From assembly GCA_016290295.1 (NCBI GenBank), contig JAEETJ010000004.1:129912-193911 (forward strand): a stretch of DNA of 64,000 bases. The letters are read 5' to 3'. Shown in pieces: positions 55,370 to 64,000 of this stretch. A program made the translations under genes and the position numbers. A model generated the notes under the pieces. It ran no database searches. It saw only the letters and a list, made by a program, of their open reading frames with translations, and was not told where the DNA came from. The stretch comes from Bacteroidales bacterium (GTDB lineage: Bacteria > Bacteroidota > Bacteroidia > Bacteroidales > WCHB1-69). How positions within the stretch are numbered: position 1 is the first letter of the stretch; the number at the start of each line of letters is the position of its first letter.

Positions 55370-58300
55370 ATGAAAAAAATCCTATTCCTTTTAGTGATGC
55401 TGATGGCGACGATGCCGTTGGTAGTGAATGCGCAGTTAACTGCGACATTCGGAACGGGCACAAGTGCGACCACCACGGGCGGTAGTGCGGGTGCTCCCAT
55501 GAGTTATGGTGGTGCCTACTCGTGGTGCCAACAGATTTACCGTGCTTCTGAGTTTACGGCAGCCAACGTGCCTGCGGGTGCGGTCATCATTGCCATTGAG
55601 TTCTATAATGCGACGGGAGCAACGGTCATGTCCGACCTCCGCACCTACATGGGTCACCGTACGAGCGAATATTTTTCCGGCACGTCTGACTGGGCTCCAT
55701 TTAACACTCTCCAACTGGTTGACTCAGGCGACTGGGTTTCCCCTGCGGGCTGGTTTTCCATCGAACTTGACAACCCATTTGTATGGGACGGTGTCAGCAA
55801 TGTCGTCTTAGGTGTCTCCTTCCGCGGAGCACATTCCGACTATTCGACCAACAACCCGAACTGCGGTTACCAATACACCTCACAAGGCACAGGAAACAAT
55901 GCGCATATACGACGCTACAGTACCACCCTCTCATCCTGCGACCCCACAAGTACAGCTACGGCCAACTCCGTCAGTCCCAATCGTCCGAATTTGCGAATCA
56001 CCTACGTAGTTTCCGGCTGTGCAAGTCTCGCTCCCTCTGTTGCCAACATTGGTCCCAATAGCGCTGACCTCTACTGGATGAACTTCCAACAATCAGTGGC
56101 AAGCTGGGACTTGATGTACGGCGAAGCCGGCACTTTCGACACCCTCGGTGGTGGCCTTATGGTTACGAATCTAACAGACACTTTCTATACCTTAACGGGA
56201 CTCAGTTCCGGCACCACTTATGCGGTTTATATGAAACCCTACTGCTCTTCTGAGGAAGGTTCATGGTCATCACCACGCATCTTCACCACACTAGCGGCTT
56301 GCGCTACTCCCACCAACCTCACAGTCATGAGCCATACGGCTGAGGAGGCCACAGTCTCTTGGCAAGCCGGTGATGCCGAAACTGGCTGGGAAGTGGTCTG
56401 TGTACCTCACGGAAGCCCTGCCTATACCGGCACTCCTGAATACGCCTATAGTTCACCTTACACCATCATGAACCTTACCGACGACACCCAATATGATGTT
56501 TATGTACGGGCCGACTGCGGCACTGGCGAATACAGCTACTGGTCCTCTGCTGTGACCTTTACCACCGACCCGTATTGCACACCGCCCACACATGTGACTG
56601 CCGACCAGGTGCAGGCGACTTCAGCCCTCATCACCTGGGGTTCCGCCTTGGTAGGCGCCACTGCCTATACCGTCGGTTACTCAGAAGCTGGCATGGAAAA
56701 CTGGATTACACAGTCAGTCACCGGCACCAGCTGCATGATTTCCGGTCTTGAACCGAACACGGAATACGATGTGTTCGTTTTATCTGAGTGTGACATGGGC
56801 GATGCCGACACGGTATATACAACGCTCACCACCCCCTGTTTGTCGGGTGGCGATCCCTTCACCGAAGGCACAACTACCACATATTTACTTCCTTTGAACA
56901 ACTATTACAACTACAGCTATACCCAGCAGATATTCCTTGCCTCTGAAATGGGCGGTGCCGCCACCATCGACAGTATCGCATTTCAATATGCATACGCCAC
57001 CGCATCAACGGATAAGACGAACGTGGTCATCTATTTAGGTCACACCACTCAATCCACCTTCTCCAGCACCACGAATTACATTCCTATAGCAGGCATGCAG
57101 CAAGTCTACAGCGGCCATCTGAACTGCAGTCAAGGCTGGAACACCTTTGTGTTCACCACACCATTCCAATATAATGGCACAGACAACCTCGTGCTTGTGA
57201 TAGATGATAACTCTGGCGATTATAATGGCAGTTCATATACGTTCTACGCACACAATGCAGGTGCCAACCGTTCGGTGTATTACTACAGCGACAGCAGCAA
57301 CCCTGATCCCACCAACCCCACAAGCAACAGTCCGAGCAGCTCTACTTCCTCCAACCGCAGCAATGTGAAGTTCTTTATCCCATGCGACAATACCGTGAGC
57401 TGTGTAGCTCCCAACATATATGTCAGCGAATTCGATGATGAAAGCATTACTGTAAATTGGGCACCAGGCTACATGGAAAGCTCATGGGAGTTGGAATACA
57501 GCACCGATAATACCAACTGGGTTTCGGAAGGTACTGTAACCACCGCACCATATACCATCAGCGGTTTGGATGCCAATACCGTATATTATATCCGAATCAG
57601 AAGCATCTGTGGTGGCGATAACAGCGACTGGCGCATGGTAAGTGAGCGCACCGCTTGTGAAGACATGGCCACCCTTCCTTTCATGGAGAACTTTGATTCC
57701 TGGACTGGCGCCACCACCAGCACTTCGGTAGCTACCAATAACCTGCCCTATTGCTGGAATTATATCAACGAAGGCACCAGCACTTCCTATTCTGGCTATC
57801 CCATTATATATAACAGTTCTAGCTATGCCGCTTCCGGAACCAACTCCATGCGTTTCTACACCTACATCACCGCTGGTACTTATGATGACCAGATTGCCAT
57901 CCTGCCCTCCATTGATGTGGATGTATTTCCTATAAACACACTGCAACTTGTCCTGGATGCGCGCGCCAATTCCACCTCCTATAATTTCAAATTGGATGTA
58001 GGTGTTATGACGGATCCCACGGACCGCAACACATTTGTCACCATCCAAACCATCAACACCCAATCCACCACGTATGCTAATTATGAGATTCCTCTCAACC
58101 AATACCAAGGAACAGGCAAATACATTGCCTTGAGAGCCAGCCAGCCAACCACCGGCTACAACTACGGTTATGTTGACAACATCAGGGTGGAACTCATTCC
58201 CGCATGTCCGAAACCCACTAACGTAGCCTCTTCTAATATCACCACCAACAGCGTAACGCTGAGTTGGAATGAAGTTGGAAGTGCCTCTTCTTGGATAGTG

Positions 58301-61300
58301 ACATACGGTCCTGCCGGTTTTACCCCCGGATCCGCTATCAGCACATCAGAGACGGTTTATGACAATCCTTGTACTATTACTGGTCTGAGTGCTTCCACAA
58401 ACTACGACTTCTATATCCAATCCGACTGTGGTGGCGGCGAATCCAGCAGCATGTCCAACGTTCACACGGCTGCAACCCTGTGCGACGTAGTCACTGCACT
58501 GCCTCTCATGGAGAACTTTGACTCCTATCCTGGTAGCACTACCACCACTATGGCAACCAACAACCTGCCAGTATGCTGGACCAACCACAACACAGGAACC
58601 AGCACCTCTTATTCCGGCTATCCTATTATTTATAATAGTTCTACCTACTCTGCTTCAGGCAGCAACGCTATGCGTTTCTACACTTACATCACTTCCGGCA
58701 CTTACAGCGACCAGATCGCCATCCTGCCACAAATTGATGTAAACACCTTACCTATAAACACTTTACAACTCTCGTTCGATGCCCGTCAGAACAGTTCCAG
58801 CTACACATTCACTTTGGTTGTTGGTGTTATGTCAGACCCGACGAATGCGACAACCTTCGTTCCAGTGCAGACAGTTTCTGTAACATCTACCACTTATAAT
58901 AACTTCATGGTGCCTCTTACCCAATACACAGGAACGGGCTCTTACATCGCCATCAAGGCTTCGCAACCGACCTCTGGCTACAACTACGGATACGTGGACA
59001 ATGTCGTCCTTGACCTTGCTCCTCTTTGCGACAGACCCACCAGCGTTACGGCCAGCAATGTCACGGCTTCCACAGCAGACATCAACTGGATTCCTGGCGG
59101 CAATGAGACCGATTGGGAAGTGGTGGTTGTACCTTCCGGCATGAACATCACCACTGGCACGCCAGAGCCAACCAGCACCCACCCCTACACTGTTGAAAAT
59201 TTGGATGCCAACACCGCCTACGACGTATATGTGCATGCAGATTGCGGAACAGGTGTTGATTTCAGTTCATGGAGCCAAGTATGCTCTTTCACCACCACTC
59301 CGTTATGTAGTGCTCCAACGAACGTAACTGTCAGCCAAGTTGCCGGAACCTCCGCATTGGTTACATGGACAGAAGCTGTCTTTGGTGCCACTGGCTACAA
59401 TATTGGATACACAGAGACTGGCCAGAACAACTGGAATTACCTGACAGTTACAGGTAACAGTTACATGCTCACAGGCCTCACCCCTGAGACGGCATACACG
59501 CTGACAATAACCTCAATATGCGATGAAGGCGTTGCCCCAACCATAACCAAGACATTCACCACTCCTTGTCTCTTTGGCGGAGATCTCGTGATTGACAACG
59601 GCACCAGCACCAGCTACAATATCCCGTTGAACACGTTCTACAATTATTCATACGTACAACAGCTCTATCTGGCTAGCGAACTCAACTATACTGGGGACAT
59701 TACTTCCGTTGGATTCCAGTATATTTACTCCACATCCCAAACCAAGACCAACCAGTCCATCTATTTGGCCGAAACAGACCTTACTTCTCTGTCCACATGG
59801 ATACCCGCAGACTCCCTGACCTTGGTTTATAGCGGCACTGTCAACTACAACAACAGCGGTACTGACAACTGGGTCACCATCACATTCACCACTCCATTCA
59901 ACTATAGCGGCACCCGCAACTTGGTGGTGGTGGTCAAGAATGATGATGGTGATTATACTACCAGCAGTAATAATACTTTCAAGACACATTCCGCCAGTGG
60001 TATGACACTGCAATATTATAATGATAGCAGCCCATTCTCATTGACTTCCCCCCAAAGTGCAAGCACTTATTCATATCGTAACAACATCAAGTTTGGCATG
60101 GAATGCGATCCTACAGTCACTTGTATCGCTCCCAACGTATATGCAGCTGAAGTGACAGAGAACAGCATAACATTGGATTGGGCACCCGGCTATTCAGAAT
60201 CCTCATGGGAGCTGGAGACCAGCACAGACAATGTCACCTGGAGTTCTGAAGGCACAATCACTTCTGCTCCTTATACTATCTCCAGTCTTAACCCCAACAC
60301 CCTTTATTATATCCGAATGAGAAGTGACTGCGGCGGTGGCGAATACAGCAGCTGGACATTAGTCAGCGAGCGTACCGCATGCGCTGCCATCAGCACCTTG
60401 CCTTTCATGGAGAACTTCGACACTTGGACTGGTGCCACCACCACCTCGGTTGCCACGAACAACCTGCCCAACTGCTGGAACTACCATAACGAAGGAACCA
60501 GCACCTCATACTCTGGTTATCCTATTATTTACAATAGCACTACCTATGCCGTCTCTGGCACCAACTCTATGAGGTTCTATACCTCCGTTACTGCAAACAC
60601 GTATGACGCCCAAGTTGCCATCCTGCCGGAAATCGATGTGAACACACTGCCGATGAACACCTTGCAGCTCACTTTTGATGCCCGCGACAACACCACTAGC
60701 TATCCCTTCAATCTTGTAATCGGTGTGATGACAGACCCGACAGACATCAACACTTTCATGCCAGTCACCACTATCACTACCAGCTCCACCACTTACGCCA
60801 ACTATGAAATTCCGCTGAACCAATACACCGGTACGGGCGCATACATTGCCATCAAGGCTCCGCAACCGACCAGCGGCTACAACTATGGCTATGTAGATAA
60901 CGTGAAAGTTGAGCTCATTCCCTCTTGTCCAAAGCCCACTCAAGTACATGCTGTGAGTGTCACTGCCAACACCATTGAGTTGGCATGGACAGAAAACGGT
61001 TCGGCCACTTCCTGGGTGATTGAATACGGTCCCGCCGGCTTCACACTGGGCAATGGAACAACTGAAAATGCCTCAACCAACCCCTACACCATCAGCAACC
61101 TGAACGCATCCACCACGTATGATTTCTATATCAAATCAGAATGCGATGGCGGTGAATACAGCAATTACTCTTCAGGGTACTCCACAACTACCGCATGCGA
61201 TGCCATCAGTCAGCTTCCTTACCTTGAGAACTTTGACTCATACGGAACTGGCGAAGGTCATTTCCCGAACTGCTGGGGAAAGATCAACACCTATTCCAGC

Positions 61301-64000
61301 GACAGACCTTACTGTAACACCACCCACTATGCAGGTACGGCTTCCCTCTACTTCTTCACAGGCACCTCTGGCACTTATAACATTGCCGTTACACCTCCAT
61401 TTGATGCCACTATTCCTGTCAACACCTTGCAGGCTACTTTCATGTACCGCGCATACAGCACTACCGACAAACTGATTGTTGGTGTGATGACCAACCCTAC
61501 TGATGCCAGCACTTTTGTACCTGTTGACACAATCACTCCCGAATCAACAGCCTCCACATGGGTGGAAAAAGAAGTCGTCTTCAATAACTATAGTGGCACA
61601 GGCCAATACATCGCTTTCAAGAATGCCTATACCACCACTAGCGCATACGCCTATATCGACAACCTGTCTATCGACCTGATTCCAAGCTGTCCGAAGCCCC
61701 AGCATGTGCATCTTACAGGCGTTTCCAACAGCAGCATTGAGTTAGGATGGACAGAAATCGGCTCAGCCTCATCATGGGAGATTGAATACGGTCCAGTCGG
61801 CTTCACGCTCGGCAACGGCACTACGGAGACTGCCACCACCAATCCATACACCATCACCGGCTTGACCGCCTCCACCCAGTATGACTTTTATATCAGATCA
61901 GACTGCGGCGGCGGTGATTACAGCAACTACTCATCAGTATTCACCACAGCAACTGAATGCGATGCCATTGACCAGCTTCCATACACGGAAGACTTCGACA
62001 CCTACGGTACTGGAGAAAGCGCATACCCGCTCTGCTGGGGCAAGATCAACACCTACTCTTCCAACAGACCATACTGTAACGCCACCCACTATGCCGGTAC
62101 AGCTTCCCTCTATTTCTACGCAGGTTCTACCGGCACCTACAACATTGCTATCACACCTTCGTTTGATGCCTCTATTCCTATCAACACCCTGCAAGCCACC
62201 TTTATGTACAGAGCTTCATACTCTACCGACATGCTGATTGTAGGTGTGATGACCAACCCTGCTGATGCCAGCACCTTCGTACCCGTGGACACCGTCTATC
62301 CAGCGACATCCTCTGTCTCCGCTTGGGAAGAGAGAGAAGTTAACTTCAACCAATATACAGGTACAGGTCAATACATCGCTTTCAAGAACGCATACACCTC
62401 CACCTACTGCTACTCCTATATCGACAACTTGTCCATCAACCTGATTCCGAGCTGTCCGAAGCCACAGCATCTGCAAGCGCTGAATGCCACTACTTCCAGC
62501 ATCGAACTTGGTTGGACAGATTACGGCTCAGCCACTTCATGGGAGATTGCCTACGGCGCACCTGGCTTCGATCCTGACGGCACCGCTGCCACCATCGTAA
62601 CAGCCACCTCCAACCCGTTCACCATCAGCAACCTGAACAGCTCCACAACATACGAGTTCTACGTTCGCTCTCTCTGCGGCGGCAGCGATGTCAGCTACTG
62701 GAGCACCAGCATACAGACCTCCACTACCATGACCCCCACGAGCTTGCCATACACTGCTGACTTCTCCGATCCTAACGATGCATGGGTATTGAACAACGGC
62801 AGTTGCGGCAACTACTGGGTGAAAGGCACCGTGAGCAACACACCCGCACTCTTCGTGACCGACAATGGCACTACCCCGAACTATAGCGGTAGTACTGCCG
62901 CTGTCGCAGCACTCAAGTTGTTCACCGTTGGAACAGCAGATACCATCACCATCTCTTTCGACATTGTGGTAAACGGAGAGTCCTCCTTTGACTACTTCAA
63001 ACTGTTCCTGGCACCACCAACACAGCAATTTCCAGCTGCCACCTCCGTAAGTTCCGACCACTTCGGATACAACAGCTACTCGACAAATGCATACAATTTC
63101 TATGCCAATGGTTATGGAACACAAAGTTCTTATCCTTATGTTCTGAACCTGAAGACCACCACCACCCATGTGACGGCGAAGATGCTGAATCCGAATACGA
63201 ACCCGAATGCCAACTCCACAGCTCTGATGGCATTGACATGGAAGAATGACCCATCTGTCTACAACCAACCCCCTGCCACTATCACCAACCTGACGGTCAC
63301 TGCCAACAGTTCAGGTCCTGTTGTAACCAATCCTACTGTTACTACCAATGCAGCTTCCAGTTACACTCAGACCACCGCTACGCTGAACGCAACCATTACA
63401 AACCCCGACAATGTGACCATCACAGCAAAGGGCTTCGAGTGGAGACAGACTAATGGTGGCACCTACACTCAGATTGCCGGTACAGGAACTGGTAACACCT
63501 TTACCGCTAACCTCACAGGTCTGACCGCTAATACCAGCTACACTTACAAGGCATTCATCACCTTCAACGGTACTACTGTTTATGGTAGCGAAATGACTTT
63601 CACCACGCTGCCCGAGGATGTTGAACCTTGCAACGCTCCTACCAACCTGCAGATTTCCAACATCACCCAGAACTCCGCAACAGCAACCTGGACACCTGGC
63701 GGAAACGAAAACGCTTGGAACGTTCAGTACAAATTGCAGAGCTCACAACAGTGGCAAGAAGCTAACGTTCAGCAACCCACTTACACTATTGAAGGTCTGA
63801 CCGCCAACAGCACTTACGATGTACGTGTGAAAGCTGTCTGCGCTGCAGACAACCAGAGCGACTTTGTCAGCACCACCTTCACCACTACTGGTGTAGGTAT
63901 CGACAACATCACGCTGGCTAACAGCATCAGCCTGATGCCGAACCCCGCTGACAACTACATCGAGCTGCGCGTCAACAGCAATGTTGAAGTGAAGGAAGCT
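55370..64000 (+). CDS. Giant-family T9SS protein 6 (3' end outside window)
   Basis: An open frame of 2877 codons runs from the ATG at 55370 to the edge without a stop. The signal peptide is MKKILFLLVMLMATMPLVVN A|Q. Order: an N-terminal module related to A (FGTGTSATTTGG, YSWCQQIYRASEF), FN3, cassette FN3-FN3-A-FN3 (311-762), anchor-J, FN3, anchor-J, second cassette (1219-1669), anchor-J, FN3, two anchor-J/FN3 pairs closely alike (61200-62735; KINTYSS.RPYCN), module B (62740-63310), FN3-like, FN3 and the start of the sorting domain (ISLMPNPADNYIEL, VNSNVEVKEA). By comparison with protein 5 only about 50 residues are missing. It is the last of the tandem family visible and has binding-type domains only. 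Confidence 0.9.
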   Translation, partial: MKKILFLLVMLMATMPLVVNAQLTATFGTGTSATTTGGSAGAPMSYGGAYSWCQQIYRASEFTAANVPAGAVIIAIEFYNATGATVMSDLRTYMGHRTSEYFSGTSDWAPFNTLQLVDSGDWVSPAGWFSIELDNPFVWDGVSNVVLGVSFRGAHSDYSTNNPNCGYQYTSQGTGNNAHIRRYSTTLSSCDPTSTATANSVSPNRPNLRITYVVSGCASLAPSVANIGPNSADLYWMNFQQSVASWDLMYGEAGTFDTLGGGLMVTNLTDTFYTLTGLSSGTTYAVYMKPYCSSEEGSWSSPRIFTTLAACATPTNLTVMSHTAEEATVSWQAGDAETGWEVVCVPHGSPAYTGTPEYAYSSPYTIMNLTDDTQYDVYVRADCGTGEYSYWSSAVTFTTDPYCTPPTHVTADQVQATSALITWGSALVGATAYTVGYSEAGMENWITQSVTGTSCMISGLEPNTEYDVFVLSECDMGDADTVYTTLTTPCLSGGDPFTEGTTTTYLLPLNNYYNYSYTQQIFLASEMGGAATIDSIAFQYAYATASTDKTNVVIYLGHTTQSTFSSTTNYIPIAGMQQVYSGHLNCSQGWNTFVFTTPFQYNGTDNLVLVIDDNSGDYNGSSYTFYAHNAGANRSVYYYSDSSNPDPTNPTSNSPSSSTSSNRSNVKFFIPCDNTVSCVAPNIYVSEFDDESITVNWAPGYMESSWELEYSTDNTNWVSEGTVTTAPYTISGLDANTVYYIRIRSICGGDNSDWRMVSERTACEDMATLPFMENFDSWTGATTSTSVATNNLPYCWNYINEGTSTSYSGYPIIYNSSSYAASGTNSMRFYTYITAGTYDDQIAILPSIDVDVFPINTLQLVLDARANSTSYNFKLDVGVMTDPTDRNTFVTIQTINTQSTTYANYEIPLNQYQGTGKYIALRASQPTTGYNYGYVDNIRVELIPACPKPTNVASSNITTNSVTLSWNEVGSASSWIVTYGPAGFTPGSAISTSETVYDNPCTITGLSASTNYDFYIQSDCGGGESSSMSNVHTAATLCDVVTALPLMENFDSYPGSTTTTMATNNLPVCWTNHNTGTSTSYSGYPIIYNSSTYSASGSNAMRFYTYITSGTYSDQIAILPQIDVNTLPINTLQLSFDARQNSSSYTFTLVVGVMSDPTNATTFVPVQTVSVTSTTYNNFMVPLTQYTGTGSYIAIKASQPTSGYNYGYVDNVVLDLAPLCDRPTSVTASNVTASTADINWIPGGNETDWEVVVVPSGMNITTGTPEPTSTHPYTVENLDANTAYDVYVHADCGTGVDFSSWSQVCSFTTTPLCSAPTNVTVSQVAGTSALVTWTEAVFGATGYNIGYTETGQNNWNYLTVTGNSYMLTGLTPETAYTLTITSICDEGVAPTITKTFTTPCLFGGDLVIDNGTSTSYNIPLNTFYNYSYVQQLYLASELNYTGDITSVGFQYIYSTSQTKTNQSIYLAETDLTSLSTWIPADSLTLVYSGTVNYNNSGTDNWVTITFTTPFNYSGTRNLVVVVKNDDGDYTTSSNNTFKTHSASGMTLQYYNDSSPFSLTSPQSASTYSYRNNIKFGMECDPTVTCIAPNVYAAEVTENSITLDWAPGYSESSWELETSTDNVTWSSEGTITSAPYTISSLNPNTLYYIRMRSDCGGGEYSSWTLVSERTACAAISTLPFMENFDTWTGATTTSVATNNLPNCWNYHNEGTSTSYSGYPIIYNSTTYAVSGTNSMRFYTSVTANTYDAQVAILPEIDVNTLPMNTLQLTFDARDNTTSYPFNLVIGVMTDPTDINTFMPVTTITTSSTTYANYEIPLNQYTGTGAYIAIKAPQPTSGYNYGYVDNVKVELIPSCPKPTQVHAVSVTANTIELAWTENGSATSWVIEYGPAGFTLGNGTTENASTNPYTISNLNASTTYDFYIKSECDGGEYSNYSSGYSTTTACDAISQLPYLENFDSYGTGEGHFPNCWGKINTYSSDRPYCNTTHYAGTASLYFFTGTSGTYNIAVTPPFDATIPVNTLQATFMYRAYSTTDKLIVGVMTNPTDASTFVPVDTITPESTASTWVEKEVVFNNYSGTGQYIAFKNAYTTTSAYAYIDNLSIDLIPSCPKPQHVHLTGVSNSSIELGWTEIGSASSWEIEYGPVGFTLGNGTTETATTNPYTITGLTASTQYDFYIRSDCGGGDYSNYSSVFTTATECDAIDQLPYTEDFDTYGTGESAYPLCWGKINTYSSNRPYCNATHYAGTASLYFYAGSTGTYNIAITPSFDASIPINTLQATFMYRASYSTDMLIVGVMTNPADASTFVPVDTVYPATSSVSAWEEREVNFNQYTGTGQYIAFKNAYTSTYCYSYIDNLSINLIPSCPKPQHLQALNATTSSIELGWTDYGSATSWEIAYGAPGFDPDGTAATIVTATSNPFTISNLNSSTTYEFYVRSLCGGSDVSYWSTSIQTSTTMTPTSLPYTADFSDPNDAWVLNNGSCGNYWVKGTVSNTPALFVTDNGTTPNYSGSTAAVAALKLFTVGTADTITISFDIVVNGESSFDYFKLFLAPPTQQFPAATSVSSDHFGYNSYSTNAYNFYANGYGTQSSYPYVLNLKTTTTHVTAKMLNPNTNPNANSTALMALTWKNDPSVYNQPPATITNLTVTANSSGPVVTNPTVTTNAASSYTQTTATLNATITNPDNVTITAKGFEWRQTNGGTYTQIAGTGTGNTFTANLTGLTANTSYTYKAFITFNGTTVYGSEMTFTTLPEDVEPCNAPTNLQISNITQNSATATWTPGGNENAWNVQYKLQSSQQWQEANVQQPTYTIEGLTANSTYDVRVKAVCAADNQSDFVSTTFTTTGVGIDNITLANSISLMPNPADNYIELRVNSNVEVKEA
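63315..64000 (+). repeat. Shared C-terminal tail, copy 3 (cut by edge)
   Basis: Matches the tails at 39715-40829 and 53945-55053 but lacks one FN3 unit (the CNVPTNLTATATAYN one). Confidence 0.8.

Noticed and set aside
1..64000. Phage, plasmid, integrase, restriction or toxin-antitoxin system
   Set aside because: No integrase, transposase, replication, restriction or toxin-antitoxin motifs were seen in any frame with other coding evidence. No tRNA or rRNA genes were recognised either.

Overview
The window looks like a chromosomal segment of an anaerobic Bacteroidota, most likely a Bacteroidales. The support is threefold. Genes are preceded by the Bacteroidota -7 promoter element TAnnTTTG. Secreted proteins are cleaved at A|Q and end in type IX secretion system (T9SS) type A sorting domains. 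Ribosomal genes follow the phylum's usual order with map between secY and infA. The species was not identified.

Layout. (1) 1-2483, minus strand: a secreted FISUMP-domain protein whose 3' end lies outside the window, then mscL. (2) 2544-8912, minus strand: the distal half of the spc/alpha ribosomal cluster, transcribed rpmD-rplO-secY-map-infA-rpmJ-rpsM-rpsK-rpsD-rpoA-rplQ. It starts abruptly at rpmD with no rpsE upstream. (3) 9335-13450, plus strand: two T9SS-secreted proteins with cleaved-adhesin domains; the larger carries a gingipain/HagA-type DUF2436 domain. (4) 13540-19281, plus strand: housekeeping genes mtnN, iorA, iorB, mreC, mreD and tpiA, closed by a bidirectional terminator. (5) 19328-24283, minus strand: a 1651-residue C10 (streptopain-type) cysteine protease with a long repeated adhesive tail. 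(6) 24414 to the right edge: six consecutive plus-strand genes for giant modular T9SS proteins (1174, 1621, 2372, 1489, 2981 and more than 2877 residues). These are built from FN3, choice-of-anchor-J, Ig-like, CUB, InlB-like and unnamed modules and end in nearly identical sorting domains.

The accessory half reads as a locus for a proteolytic, adhesive cell surface: an exported cysteine protease beside a recombining family of giant surface proteins. The iorAB pair fits amino-acid fermentation. Modules are shared between genes in fixed order, internally duplicated, and mixed between signal-peptide and sorting-domain classes, which suggests continuing recombination.

The spacers are also unusual. 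Four giant genes are followed by a ladder of mini-hairpins separated by GGGGAG linkers with conserved 21/21/25-nt spacing. Seven copies of a GTAGAGACG-armed palindrome are scattered in intergenic DNA. Several spacers consist of 7-bp tandem repeats that in places overlap gene ends. The hairpin/GGGGAG ladder in presumptive 3' UTRs is the best candidate here for something undescribed.
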